From Pirellulaceae bacterium (lineage in GTDB: Bacteria; Planctomycetota; Planctomycetia; Pirellulales; Pirellulaceae): a stretch of 64,000 nucleotides of DNA. The position numbers were made by a program, and so were the translations under genes. How positions within the stretch are numbered: position 1 is the first letter of the stretch; every line of letters begins with the position of its first letter. A model generated the notes under the pieces. It was not told the DNA's origin, made no database searches, and was given only the letters and a program-made list of their open reading frames with translations. The stretch covers positions 1-64,000 of the forward strand of contig JAHDXO010000031.1 in the NCBI GenBank assembly GCA_023382975.1. The letters run 5' to 3'. Positions 8,196 to 17,289 of this stretch are shown piece by piece.

Positions 8196-9047
8196 TTAGA
8201 GCGAGTTGATATTGATGGCCTCGCCATCGTTCCGGATGTTGAAGTAGCGGAAGAGCGACGCCGCGACATCGTAGGTGACTGTCCGCACCGAGCCGTCGCC
8301 CAAGACCGCGCCGATCCCGCCGGGGTGCGCGCTGCCGAACTGACCGTCGACCGCGCCGTCCGGGACGATCGACGTATCGCGAGCGTCCGGTTCGGGTGGC
8401 CGCGTGCCGGATCGAATGACATCATCGTTCCGACCGTTGGTGTAGGCGTCTTCGTTGTCCGAACAGCAGCCTCCGGAATTGATGAAGGCGATGTGAACCC
8501 GGCCCTCGGCGGCCAACAGCGTATTAGACGTGCCGTCGGTGATGTCTTGAAAGCCGACCAAGGGGACCGTGGGCGCCGACAAGCCGTTGCTTCCGCTGCC
8601 GTTGCTCACCGAATAGTCGCACTTGGCCAAGTTCTTGTACAGCGTGGGCCGACGCCGCGACGGACAATAGTAGGTGGCGACAATGCTGCGCCGAAGCTCC
8701 GCGTCGTTGGCGGTATCCAGCCCGAAGTCGTACAAGGCTTGTTGTTCCTTGAAAGGCAGGATGTGAAAGGGCCACGAATACCGGTGGATCTGGCCGGGAT
8801 CGGCTCGGCAGCAGTCGCTTGGGCCATTGTCTCCGCTGAAAGGAAAACTGCGGAACGTGTCGTGATAATTGTGAAAGGCGACACCGATCTGCTTCAGGTT
8901 GTTCAGGCACTTCGACCGACGCGAAGCCTCGCGGGCGGCCTGAACGGCTGGCAGCAACAAGGCCACCAAGATGCCAATGATGGCGATCACCACCAACAAT
9001 TCCACCAGGGTGAATCCCTTACGACGCTGCTGAAGTGTTTCGGACAT
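8196..9047 (-). CDS. DUF1559 prepilin-like protein
   Basis: 283 residues. The N-terminus RRKGFTLVELLVVIAIIGIL is a class III/type IV prepilin signal with cleavage expected between Gly and Phe, followed by VQAAREASRRSKCLNNLKQI, the standard DUF1559 segment. Near the C-terminus HPGGIGAVLGDGSVRTV matches the family's HPGG...DGSV signature. DUF1559 proteins are expanded in planctomycetes and are thought to be pilin-like major or minor pseudopilins; their assembly is not established. A good promoter lies upstream (9107-9134) and a small lipoprotein follows. Confidence 0.93.
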   Translation of the reverse strand: MSETLQQRRKGFTLVELLVVIAIIGILVALLLPAVQAAREASRRSKCLNNLKQIGVAFHNYHDTFRSFPFSGDNGPSDCCRADPGQIHRYSWPFHILPFKEQQALYDFGLDTANDAELRRSIVATYYCPSRRRPTLYKNLAKCDYSVSNGSGSNGLSAPTVPLVGFQDITDGTSNTLLAAEGRVHIAFINSGGCCSDNEDAYTNGRNDDVIRSGTRPPEPDARDTSIVPDGAVDGQFGSAHPGGIGAVLGDGSVRTVTYDVAASLFRYFNIRNDGEAININSL

Positions 9048-9106
9048 TGCTTGGCGTCCCGATTGAATTCGATGCGAGAAGTGGACAACGCGTTCAAGAA
9101 GGGATC

Positions 9107-9134
9107 AGTCTAACGCCGCCGAGCGATCTGTCAA
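9107..9134 (-). promoter_or_regulatory. Sigma70-type promoter of the DUF1559 gene
   Basis: On the minus strand a perfect TTGACA (complement of 9129-9134) is followed after 16 bases by TAGACT (complement of 9107-9112). The start codon at 9047 is about 50 bases beyond the expected start of transcription. Confidence 0.6.
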
Positions 9135-9267
9135 GAAAAATTCTGCACACCACAAGCCTATCCGAATATGCGATTTCGAGTTGGACTGACCTGGAGTCTC
9201 TCGACAGCATCTGACGTCACGAATTGCGCGGCAAGCCGATCACCGCCATCGCGAAGGATGCGAGTTA

Positions 9268-9365
9268 GCATCGTTCGAGAAATAACTGTCCAGTGTTTAT
9301 TGCTGATCATCCCACGGAGTGTGATGGCTACATTGGCGAGGCGACAGTTGTTTCTCGAACGATGC
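9268..9365 (-). mobile_element. 98-bp MITE-like element, copy 2
   Basis: This copy begins GCATCGTTCGAGAAA and ends TTTCTCGAACGATGC on the plus strand, with 23-bp inverted ends carrying one mismatch. Direct repeats TTA flank it at 9265-9267 and 9366-9368. It differs from copy 1 at four positions. The right TTA, read on the minus strand, is the TAA stop codon of the nucleoside transporter gene, so this copy also sits directly behind a stop codon. Confidence 0.85.
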
Positions 9366-10565
9366 TTAGATCAGCATCCCGGCGATGCAGGCGGTCATGA
9401 ACACGGCGAGTGTCCCGGCGATCAGGGCGCGCAGGCCGTAGTGGGCGATGTCCTTGCGGCGGGCGGGAACCAGCCCGCCGATCCCGCCGATCATGATGGC
9501 CATCGAACCAAAGTTGGCGAAACCGCACAGAGCATAGGTGGCGATCGTGAAGGACCGCGGAGACAATTGCTCTTTCATCGCGGTTAGGTCTTGATAGGCG
9601 AGGAACTCGTTGAAGATCGTCTTCTTGCCCAGCAACATGCCGACCTCTTGGGCCTCGGACCACGGGACTCCCATCGACCAGGCCAGCGGCGACATTACCC
9701 AGCCCAGAATCCGCTCCATCGAAAGCGGTTGGTCGGCGACGTGCGGAAACAGGGTGAGGATCCAATTGATCATCGCCACCATGGCGATGAAGGCGATCAG
9801 CATGGCGGCCACGTTCAACGCCAGCGTCAGCCCTTCGGCGGCTCCGCGGCACGCGGCATCCAGCAGATTCGCGTCGCTCTTGGGGACATCGACACGGACA
9901 ATGCCCTTAGTCGGCGACGACTCGACCTCGGGAACCATGATCTTGGCGATGACCAGCGCGGCCGGAGCGGACATGAGCGATGCGGCCAGCAGGTGCCCGG
10001 CATCGGCGCCCATCCCCGCGTAGGCCGCCATGACTCCACCGGCGATCGTCGCCATCCCGGCGGTCATCATGGCCATCAACTCGGATCGCGTCATCGTGGC
10101 CAGATAGGGTCGGATGACCAGCGGCGCTTCGGTCATGCCCACAAAGACATTCGCCGCGGCGCACAACGATTCGGAGCCCGAGACGTCCATCACCCAGACC
10201 ATCACGCGCGCCATGAGTTTGACCAGCAACTGCAGGACGCCCAGGTGGAACAGGACGGCGGTCAGCGACGAGACGAAGATGATCGTCGGCAGCACGGAGA
10301 ACGCGACGAAGTGGTCCCGAAAGGTGCTGCCGAAAACGAACTCGGCACCCGCATTGGAGAAGTCCAGCACCTGGGCCACCGCCAGTCGGGCTGCCTCGAA
10401 CATCCGCTGGCCCGGCGCCGTCCACAGCAGAAGCATGGCCATCCCGAATTGCAGCAGAATGCCGCTGACGACCAGCCGCAGGTTCACTCGGCCTCGGTTC
10501 TCGGACAGCAACCACGCCAGAAAAACCATGAGGCCAAGTCCCAGCAGGCTCATCAGTCGTTCCAT
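9366..10565 (-). CDS. NupC-type concentrative nucleoside transporter
   Basis: 399 residues from the ATG at 10565, with GGGAG about ten bases upstream. About ten hydrophobic segments are visible. Diagnostic motifs are VFVGMTEAPLVIRPYL (CNT-family signature GQTEAPL region), TIAGGVMAAYAGMG, LLAASLMSAPAALVIAKIM and LGKKTIFNEFLAYQDL, then YALCGFANFGSMAIMIGG near the end. The family imports nucleosides across the inner membrane with protons or sodium. It is divergent from the PQQ-like gene at 10821. The stop codon TAA (9366-9368) doubles as a target duplication of a MITE-like element. Confidence 0.92.
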   Translation of the reverse strand: MERLMSLLGLGLMVFLAWLLSENRGRVNLRLVVSGILLQFGMAMLLLWTAPGQRMFEAARLAVAQVLDFSNAGAEFVFGSTFRDHFVAFSVLPTIIFVSSLTAVLFHLGVLQLLVKLMARVMVWVMDVSGSESLCAAANVFVGMTEAPLVIRPYLATMTRSELMAMMTAGMATIAGGVMAAYAGMGADAGHLLAASLMSAPAALVIAKIMVPEVESSPTKGIVRVDVPKSDANLLDAACRGAAEGLTLALNVAAMLIAFIAMVAMINWILTLFPHVADQPLSMERILGWVMSPLAWSMGVPWSEAQEVGMLLGKKTIFNEFLAYQDLTAMKEQLSPRSFTIATYALCGFANFGSMAIMIGGIGGLVPARRKDIAHYGLRALIAGTLAVFMTACIAGMLI

Positions 10566-10734
10566 GTGCGATGTTCTCCCGACGCCCCTCAATGCGGTCC
10601 CGCTTGGCACGATCGCGGCCATGCTACGATGATGCGCGACGTCGCGTTCATCCTCCGACCTGCCGCGGTTTTCGGCCGACATCCTAGCCGCGGCGGCGAG
10701 GCGAGGCAATCCGGCGCCGGACAGCGCGAGGCGG

Positions 10735-10763
10735 TTGCCCGGTTCGGGTTCCGACGCGATAAT
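10735..10763 (+). promoter_or_regulatory. Probable promoter of the second PQQ-like gene
   Basis: TTGCCC (10735-10740) and GATAAT (10758-10763) are separated by 17 bases, about 57 bases ahead of the ATG at 10821. Confidence 0.45.
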
Positions 10764-10820
10764 GGCCGCTCCGAATCCGCGATTTCAGGTTGCGTCCTGA
10801 TATTAACCCGAGGAGCGACG

Positions 10821-12071
10821 ATGAGAACAAGATCCTTTTCCGCGATCGCGTCCGCAATTTTGCTCGCGACGGTCTCCGCAAGTGCCTTCGGCGAGTCCGA
10901 TTGGCCGACCCACCACGGTCCCCAGCGGACGAATCTGTCGCCGGAAACCGGCCTGCTGGTCCAATGGCCTGACGGAGGTCCGCCGTTGATCTGGAAAGCC
11001 GAACAGTGCGGCACCGGATATTCGGGCGTCTCGATCGCTGACGGGCGGATCTTCACGGCCGGCAACCTCGGCAGGACCGAGATGGTGACGGCGTTCGACC
11101 TGGAGGGGCGGTTGCTGTGGAGACAGCCCAGCGGGCCAGCCTGGGAGCAAGCCAGTCCCGGGTCGCGGGCCACGCCGACCTATTGTGATGGCGCCGTCTT
11201 CATGGTCAATCCTCAAGGCCGCTTGTCCGCCTTCGACGCGGCGACGGGCCGCGCGCGGTGGGTGGTGGACTTGGTCGAGCGGTTCGACGCGAGGTGGGGC
11301 GTTTGGGGACTGTCCGAGAACTTGATCGTCGAGGACGGCAAAGTGTACTGCATGCCCGGCGGCACCAAGGGCCGGGTTGTTGCACTCGATGCGCAGACCG
11401 GCGAGACGATTTGGGCCAATGCGGAGATCGAGCATACCGCCGCCTACTGCTCGCCGACCATCATCACCCATCGCGGCGTGCGGCAGTGGATCAGTGCGAC
11501 TCAGCGCAGCGTGGTTTCGCTGAACCCGGAGAACGGCGAACTGCTGTGGACAGTGCCCTTCGTGCCCCGGTCGCCGCAGAATTCGCTGACCCCGGTCTAC
11601 TACAAAGACCACGTATTCTTCGCCGCCGGCCACGCTTCGGGCGGTTCGCTGCTGAGAATCGCCGACGATTCGCGTTCGGCCTCGGTCGCCTGGCATCGGC
11701 AGGATCTGGACAATTGCCATTCCGGATCGATCCTGCTGGATGGCAAGCTGTTCGGGGCCGCGTGCCGTCTGGGAGGCAAGCAGTTCTACTGTGTCGATTT
11801 CCTGACCGGCGAAAACCTGCAAGTGGACCGGACGTTGGGCAAGGTCGGTTTGACCAGTGCCGAGGGGATGATCTACGCGCTGGGCTACCAGGGCACCATG
11901 TCGCTGCTGAAAGTCACGGAGCGCGGATTTGAAATCGTCAGCCAGTTCGATCTGCCGCGGCAGCCGCCCAACACCTACCTGGCGCATCCGGTGGTTTGCG
12001 GCGGGCGGCTGTACCTGCGCGGCGACGACAGCCTTTGGGTGTTCGACATCCGCGCCAAGCAAGGCGAATAG
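10821..12071 (+). CDS. Exported PQQ-like beta-propeller repeat protein (copy 2)
   Basis: 416 residues from the ATG at 10821, with GAGGAG seven bases upstream and a signal peptide ending near SASAFGES. The opening WPTHHGPQRTNLSPETGLL and the blade motifs DLEGRLLWR, ATGRARWVV, QTGETIWAN and ENGELLWTV mark the same propeller family as 6234-7553; the two align along their length but are clearly diverged. No catalytic or quinone-binding residues are evident. Its likely place is the periplasm. The M3 peptidase gene follows after about 80 bases in the same direction. Confidence 0.88.
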   Translation: MRTRSFSAIASAILLATVSASAFGESDWPTHHGPQRTNLSPETGLLVQWPDGGPPLIWKAEQCGTGYSGVSIADGRIFTAGNLGRTEMVTAFDLEGRLLWRQPSGPAWEQASPGSRATPTYCDGAVFMVNPQGRLSAFDAATGRARWVVDLVERFDARWGVWGLSENLIVEDGKVYCMPGGTKGRVVALDAQTGETIWANAEIEHTAAYCSPTIITHRGVRQWISATQRSVVSLNPENGELLWTVPFVPRSPQNSLTPVYYKDHVFFAAGHASGGSLLRIADDSRSASVAWHRQDLDNCHSGSILLDGKLFGAACRLGGKQFYCVDFLTGENLQVDRTLGKVGLTSAEGMIYALGYQGTMSLLKVTERGFEIVSQFDLPRQPPNTYLAHPVVCGGRLYLRGDDSLWVFDIRAKQGE

Positions 12072-12101
12072 CAGCCAAACTCACCAAGATCCGTACAATT
12101 T

Positions 12102-12128
12102 CGAATTCTTCCGAATTCCCGCGAATTC
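12102..12128. promoter_or_regulatory. Three phased CGAATTC boxes ahead of the M3 peptidase
   Basis: CGAATTC occurs at 12102, 12112 and 12122, exactly ten bases apart, ending 22 bases before the start codon at 12151. Ten-base phasing places the palindromes on one face of the helix, as in an operator. No regulator is assigned. Confidence 0.4.
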
Positions 12129-12150
12129 GGCCATCCAGAAAGGAACTCCC

Positions 12151-14283
12151 ATGCATCCCATTTTGAAAGGCGGCGTACACGCTATGGTTTTGCTCACTTT
12201 GCCCGCGCTGGCTACCGTCGGCCTGACGGCCAATCCGCTGGTCGAACCGTGGACGGGACCGTATGGGGGCGTCCCGCCGTTCGACCGCGTTCAAGTCGAT
12301 CATTTTGCGCCAGCATTCGAGGCGTCGATGGCCCTTTATCGCCAAGAGCTGCAGGCGATCACGGACAACCCGGAGGCGCCGTCGTTCGAGAACACGATCG
12401 CTGCCTTCGAGCGGGCGGGCCGCACCCACAGCCAGGTGCGCGCGGTCTACGGGGTGTGGAGTTCGTCGCTCAGCAGCCCCGAGTTCCAGGCGGTCGAACG
12501 CGAGATGGCGGCGAAGCTGGCCGCGTTCCGCGACGAGATCATGCAGAACGCGAAGCTGTTCCAGCGGATCGAGGCGATCTACGAATCTCCGGACAAGGAC
12601 GCGCTGACCGCCGAACAGCAGCGACTGGTCTGGCTGCACCATACCGAATTCGTCCGCTCCGGTGCCAAACTGGACGAGACTCAGAAGGCCCGCGTGTCGG
12701 CCATCAATCAACGGCTGGCCGCCCTGTTCACCGCCTTTAGCCAGAACCTGCTGGCCGACGAAGAGCAGGGGGCGACCGTCCTGGCCGAGGAGTCCGAACT
12801 GGCCGGGCTGCCCGATTCGCTGCGTTCGGCGGCCGAGGCCGAGGCCGAGCGCCAGGGCATGGCGGGGAAATGGGTGATCGCCAACACGCGATCGAGCGCC
12901 GAGCCGTTCTTGACCTACTCCGACCGCCGGGACTTGCGCGAAAAGGTCTACCGCAGCTTTGTCAGCCGCGGGGATCACGAGGGCGACCGCGACAACAAAC
13001 CGTTGATCGTCGAGATCCTGAAGCTGCGTGCCGAGCGGGCGCGGCTGTTGGGGTACGCCACGCACGCGCATTGGCGTCTGGAAGACTCGATGGCCAAGAC
13101 GCCCGAGCGGGCGATGCAGTTGATGGAAGCCGTCTGGACTCCGGCCGTGGCTCGCGTGCGCGAAGAAGTGGCCGACATGCAACGGATCGCCGACGCCGAG
13201 GGCGCGACGTTCCGCATCGCACCCTGGGACTACCGCTACTACGCCGAAAAGGTTCGCAAGGCCAAGTACGATCTGGACGAAAATCAAGTGAAGCCGTATC
13301 TGCAACTCGAACAGTTGCGCGAGGGTATGTTCTGGGCCGTCGGAGAGCTTTTCGGATGGGAACTGCGGCCGGCGCCGGACGTGCCGGTCTACCATCCCGA
13401 CGTGCGGGTTTGGGAGGTCCACGAGATCGACGGTCGCTTCCTAGGGTTGTTCTATTTCGATCCCTACGCCCGTCCCGGCAAGCGATCCGGGGCCTGGATG
13501 AGCAGCTACCGCAGCCAGGAACGTTTCGACGGCGAGATCGCCACGCTGGTCTCGAACAACTCGAACTTCCTGAAAAGCACGCCGGACCAGGCGGCGCTGA
13601 TCTCGTGGATCGACGCCGAGACGCTGTTTCACGAGTTCGGCCACGCCATGCACGGACTGGCTTCGGACGTGAATTACCCGTCGCTGTCCGGAACGCGGGT
13701 TCCGCGCGACTTCGTCGAGTTGCCGTCGCAGTTGTTCGAGCACTGGCTGGCGACGCCCGAACTGCTGAACCGGTTCGCGTTGCACCATCAGACCCAGCAG
13801 CCGATCCCCGCCGAACTGGTCCAGCGCATCGAACGCGCCGCGACCTTTAACCAGGGATTCGCTACGACCGAATTCCTGGCCAGCGGGCTGCTGGACATGA
13901 AGCTGCATCTGGCGGGCGACGAGCCGATCGATCCGGCCGCGTTCGAGCGCGAGCAATTGGCCGCACTGGGCATGCCCGAGGAGATCGTCATGCGGCACCG
14001 GTTGCCGCACTTCGCCCATATCTTCTCCAGCGACAGCTATTCGGCCGGCTACTACAGCTATCTGTGGGCCGACACGCTGACCGCCGACGCCGCCGAGGCG
14101 TTCCGCGAAGCCGGTGGCAAGTACAACCGGCGCCTGGCGGCGAGGCTGCTGGAACACGTGCTCGCGTCGGGCAACACCCGCGATCCGGCCGAATCCTACC
14201 GCAAGTTCCGCGGACGCGACGCGACCATCGACGCCTTGATGCGAGAACGAGGTTTTCCCGTCCCGCCCGTCGCCGACCGGTGA
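12151..14283 (+). CDS. Exported M3 family oligopeptidase (dipeptidyl carboxypeptidase-like)
   Basis: 710 residues from the ATG at 12151 (AGAAAGGAA upstream), opening with a signal peptide. The zinc site HEFGHAMHG starts at residue 494, and the downstream Glu of DFVELPSQLFEHW is present, as in M3A enzymes (Dcp, oligopeptidase A). The substrate-loop motif SYSAGYYSYLWADTL is also complete. The enzyme cleaves short peptides; export makes it a periplasmic peptide scavenger like Dcp. Length (about 700) is normal for the family. A SIMPL-domain gene follows 26 bases downstream, probably in the same transcript. Confidence 0.94.
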   Translation: MHPILKGGVHAMVLLTLPALATVGLTANPLVEPWTGPYGGVPPFDRVQVDHFAPAFEASMALYRQELQAITDNPEAPSFENTIAAFERAGRTHSQVRAVYGVWSSSLSSPEFQAVEREMAAKLAAFRDEIMQNAKLFQRIEAIYESPDKDALTAEQQRLVWLHHTEFVRSGAKLDETQKARVSAINQRLAALFTAFSQNLLADEEQGATVLAEESELAGLPDSLRSAAEAEAERQGMAGKWVIANTRSSAEPFLTYSDRRDLREKVYRSFVSRGDHEGDRDNKPLIVEILKLRAERARLLGYATHAHWRLEDSMAKTPERAMQLMEAVWTPAVARVREEVADMQRIADAEGATFRIAPWDYRYYAEKVRKAKYDLDENQVKPYLQLEQLREGMFWAVGELFGWELRPAPDVPVYHPDVRVWEVHEIDGRFLGLFYFDPYARPGKRSGAWMSSYRSQERFDGEIATLVSNNSNFLKSTPDQAALISWIDAETLFHEFGHAMHGLASDVNYPSLSGTRVPRDFVELPSQLFEHWLATPELLNRFALHHQTQQPIPAELVQRIERAATFNQGFATTEFLASGLLDMKLHLAGDEPIDPAAFEREQLAALGMPEEIVMRHRLPHFAHIFSSDSYSAGYYSYLWADTLTADAAEAFREAGGKYNRRLAARLLEHVLASGNTRDPAESYRKFRGRDATIDALMRERGFPVPPVADR

Positions 14284-14309
14284 GCGACCATCCGCGAAAG
14301 GAGCTTGAA

Positions 14310-15230
14310 ATGAACAGGGGCATCTTCATCGGTCTGCTGATCCTGCTTGCCACTGCGGGTTTCTCTCGTGGGCAAGTGGGCGGGAACATCGGCTATGGGG
14401 ACACGGGAGGCAGGGCCAGGGCCGAGCAGAATGAGCAAGCCAAGCGAGTGTTGACCAAGGACGAACTGCCGCCTACCGACACGAGCACGTTTGTCGAGTG
14501 CAACGTGCTGATGAACGTCAAGGCCGACGAGTACGTCGCGTTTTTCGGCCTCGCCCAGGAAGGTGCGACGGTGGCCGAGTGCGCAGCGAAGATGAACGCC
14601 ATCGTCCAGGCGTTCACGGCCGATCTGAAACTCTTGGGGATCGCCGACGAGGAGCTGTTCGTCGATTTCGTCGCGCAGACGAAGATCTACGGCTTCGAGT
14701 TGCGGGGCGATATTCTCCAGGAGGAACTCGTCGGCTTCGAATTGAAGAAGAACGTCTCGATCCGCTACCGGGAAGCGGGTCGGCTGGAGAGCATCGTGCT
14801 GGCAGCGGCCCGGTCGCAGATCTTCGACCTGATCAAGGTCGATTACCTTGTCAACGACATGCAAGCCGTCCAAGACCGACTGATGGAGGAAGCGGCAAGC
14901 GTGGCCAAGAACAAGATCTCGCGCTACGAGAAACTGCTGGGCATCAAGTTGCAGCTCCCGGCGCAGGTCTATGCGGAGAAGTCCGCGATCTACTACCCGG
15001 CGCAGATGTACGACTCGTACACGGCCCATGAGTCCGAGGCGATTCGCGGCGGGCTCGATCGCCAGCGAACCACGGTTCGCTCCGCCCGCAAGAGCAGGAC
15101 GTTCTTCTTCAACGGCCTGAGCGCCGACGGGTTCGATGCGGTGATCAACCCGGTCGTCACCGAGCCGGTCGTGCAATTCACGCTGTACTTGAAGATGAAG
15201 TACGAGGTCGAGCAGACCGCGACGAAGTAG
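14310..15230 (+). CDS. Exported SIMPL (DUF541)-like protein
   Basis: 306 residues from the ATG at 14310 (AAAGGAG eight bases upstream). The N-terminus is a signal peptide (MNRGIFIGLLILLATAGFSRG). The body contains FVECNVLMNVKADEYVAFFGL, KIYGFELRGD, and KNVSIRYREAGRLESIVLAA, then KNKISRYEKLLGIKLQLPAQ and a C-terminal VVQFTLYLKMKYEV strand, which match the general plan of SIMPL/DUF541 periplasmic proteins (two beta-alpha modules and a final strand). Such proteins are periplasmic and loosely linked to stress and signalling. It shares an operon with the M3 peptidase. Family call moderate, function unknown. Confidence 0.75.
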   Translation: MNRGIFIGLLILLATAGFSRGQVGGNIGYGDTGGRARAEQNEQAKRVLTKDELPPTDTSTFVECNVLMNVKADEYVAFFGLAQEGATVAECAAKMNAIVQAFTADLKLLGIADEELFVDFVAQTKIYGFELRGDILQEELVGFELKKNVSIRYREAGRLESIVLAAARSQIFDLIKVDYLVNDMQAVQDRLMEEAASVAKNKISRYEKLLGIKLQLPAQVYAEKSAIYYPAQMYDSYTAHESEAIRGGLDRQRTTVRSARKSRTFFFNGLSADGFDAVINPVVTEPVVQFTLYLKMKYEVEQTATK

Positions 15231-15309
15231 CGGAGCCGACTCAGGAGCCCACCCGAATTAGTCAGTTTCGGAACGACCTGTCTTTGCCGGCTCGAATTTC
15301 AGTTCGGCT

Positions 15310-15318
15310 TGCTATAAT
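15310..15318 (+). promoter_or_regulatory. Extended -10 promoter ahead of the ABC-2 permease operon
   Basis: TGCTATAAT is a perfect -10 hexamer with the TGn extension. No -35 box is found at 16-18 bases, which is usual for extended -10 promoters. The permease start lies about 110 bases downstream. Confidence 0.45.
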
Positions 15319-15429
15319 GGCCGCGTCGTTGGAGCCTGTGGGTCGGCCTTGCGGCACGGATTGCCAGTCCGTGGATGGTGCCAACCCAGACCGGCCGTCA
15401 TCGCACTGCGCAAGACAAAGGGGGTTCGC

Positions 15430-17286
15430 TTGTTTCTTGGTCCTGTATTCGTCCGCGAGGCGATCACGTCTCCGAGGCGTCCGAATCTGTACGTCATCCG
15501 CGCGGTCTACGTGGCGGTCTTGCTGGTCTTGATGTGTACGGCGTGGCTGGTGCTGGCGGGAACGCAAATCGTGCGGAATGTGGGCGACATGGCCCGCTTC
15601 GGTTCGATCCTGTTTCAGATCGTGGCGCCTCTGCAGTTGGCGATCATGGTCTTCTTGGCGGCTATGGTGGCCGCCAGCGCTGTGGCTCAGGAAAAGGACC
15701 GCCGCACCTTGATCCTGTTGCTGATGACGCGGATGAGCAATCTGGAGTTGGTCCTCGGCAAACTGGGCGCCAGCTTGTTGCAGGTGTTGACGATGTGGGC
15801 GGCAGCGTTGCCGGTGTTTCTGCTGCTGACGCTGTTTGGCGGGGTGTCGTTTGGGCAGGTGGTTCGCGTTTTTGCTGTGACCTTGATGACGGTGCTGGCC
15901 GCGGGCAGTCTGGGATCGACGATCGCGCTGTGGCGCGAGAAGACGTTTCAGACGCTGGCGATGACCGCATTGATCCTGGTGTTGTGGATCGGCGTTTGGG
16001 AAGCCGTGGCGGTGGTGCTGCCCGGGATGTCGGTGGGCGGTTTGTCCGCGGACGTGTGGCTTGCGGGATTGAGTCCGCTGCGGGCCATTCTGGCAGCGTG
16101 CCAGCCGCAGATCGCTGCGGCCGATGCCGCGGGAACGTGGCAGGACGGCGTGACGTTGTTCCTGGTGGCCTCGGCGCTGGGGATCGTCTTGCTGAACGGC
16201 ATAGCCATCGCCTTGGTGCGAGTCTGGAATCCGTCGCGCGAGATCCGTCCGGGGCAGGCGGAGAGCAGTGCCGCGGCCAGCCTTTCGGGCAGCGGCCAGG
16301 ACGCGGCGGGGCAGGCCGGGACGGAGGTCGTCTCGGACGCCGAGCGGGCGAGGTCGGGCCACGTCGATGCGCGGGTGCGGTCGGAACGGGCCAAGACGCG
16401 GGAGGTGTGGGACAATCCCGTGCTGTGGCGCGAGGTGTGTACGTGGGCCTACGGCCGCAAGGTGCTGGTGATCCGGGCGACGTACCTGGTGTTGTTCGCC
16501 ATGGCAGCGGCTGGACTGTACCGGGCATTGGGCGTCGCAGACTCGGGCGGTCACGGCGATTCGTTGATTCCTCCGGCGGCTCAGCCCTTGGCGCCGTTCT
16601 TTCTGGTCAGTCTGGTGCTGGTCAATGCGCTGGCGGTGACGTCGGTCACCAACGAGCGCGACGGCCAGGCGCTGGATCTGCTGCTGGTGACCGACCTATC
16701 GCCGCGCGAGTTCGTGTTCGGCAAAATGGGCGGCGTGTTCTGGGTCACCAAGGAGATGGTGCTGCTGCCCATGCTGCTGTGCGGGTATCTGTGGTGGCGG
16801 GGCGGTTTGACCTTTGAAAACCTTGCCTACGTGTGGCTGGGCCTGGCTGCCATGTACGTGTTTGTCAACATGCTGGGCGTGCATTGCGGGATGAGCTATG
16901 CCAATTCCCGGACGGCGATCGGGGTCAGCCTGGGCGTGGTCTTCTTTCTGTTCCTGGGCGTGGTGACCTGCATGTTGATCATGATCTCCTTCAGCGGGTC
17001 GTTTCAGACGCAACTGGGGCCGTTCCTGGCATTTACGCTGGGGGGCGGGGTCGGGTTGTTCGCCGTCCTGGGATACCGCAATCCGTCGCAGGCGATCCAG
17101 TTGGCGACGCTGGCGCTGCCGCTGGCGACGTTCTACTCGATCACCAGTTTCCTGCTGGGCAAACCGCTGGCGGTGTTCCTGGTGGTCGTGGTGACGTACG
17201 GGTTCACGACGGCGGCCATGATGATCCCGGCCGTCTACGAGTTCGACATCGCCATGGGGCGCACCAAGACACCGGGCGAGGAATAG
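15430..17286 (+). CDS. ABC-2 type permease, duplicated
   Basis: 618 residues from the TTG at 15430, preferred over an upstream TTG at 15349 because GGGGG precedes it and the protein then begins FLGPVFVREAITSPRRP. Two similar halves each start with a short amphipathic helix (FVREAITSPRRP... and LWREVCTWAYGRK) and continue with about six membrane segments. Each half also has EKDRRTLILLLMTRMS or ERDGQALDLLLVTDLS, the conserved E-R/K-[DE] loop of ABC-2 permeases. A polar linker joins the halves. No ATP-binding subunit is adjacent. Two CNNM genes follow at spacings of 3 and -4 bases, so the three form one operon of membrane proteins. Confidence 0.8.
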   Translation: MFLGPVFVREAITSPRRPNLYVIRAVYVAVLLVLMCTAWLVLAGTQIVRNVGDMARFGSILFQIVAPLQLAIMVFLAAMVAASAVAQEKDRRTLILLLMTRMSNLELVLGKLGASLLQVLTMWAAALPVFLLLTLFGGVSFGQVVRVFAVTLMTVLAAGSLGSTIALWREKTFQTLAMTALILVLWIGVWEAVAVVLPGMSVGGLSADVWLAGLSPLRAILAACQPQIAAADAAGTWQDGVTLFLVASALGIVLLNGIAIALVRVWNPSREIRPGQAESSAAASLSGSGQDAAGQAGTEVVSDAERARSGHVDARVRSERAKTREVWDNPVLWREVCTWAYGRKVLVIRATYLVLFAMAAAGLYRALGVADSGGHGDSLIPPAAQPLAPFFLVSLVLVNALAVTSVTNERDGQALDLLLVTDLSPREFVFGKMGGVFWVTKEMVLLPMLLCGYLWWRGGLTFENLAYVWLGLAAMYVFVNMLGVHCGMSYANSRTAIGVSLGVVFFLFLGVVTCMLIMISFSGSFQTQLGPFLAFTLGGGVGLFAVLGYRNPSQAIQLATLALPLATFYSITSFLLGKPLAVFLVVVVTYGFTTAAMMIPAVYEFDIAMGRTKTPGEE

Positions 17287-17289
17287 GCC

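Noticed and set aside
11938-13422. A 494-codon minus-strand open frame
   Set aside because: Antisense to the M3 peptidase, which has an intact zinc site.
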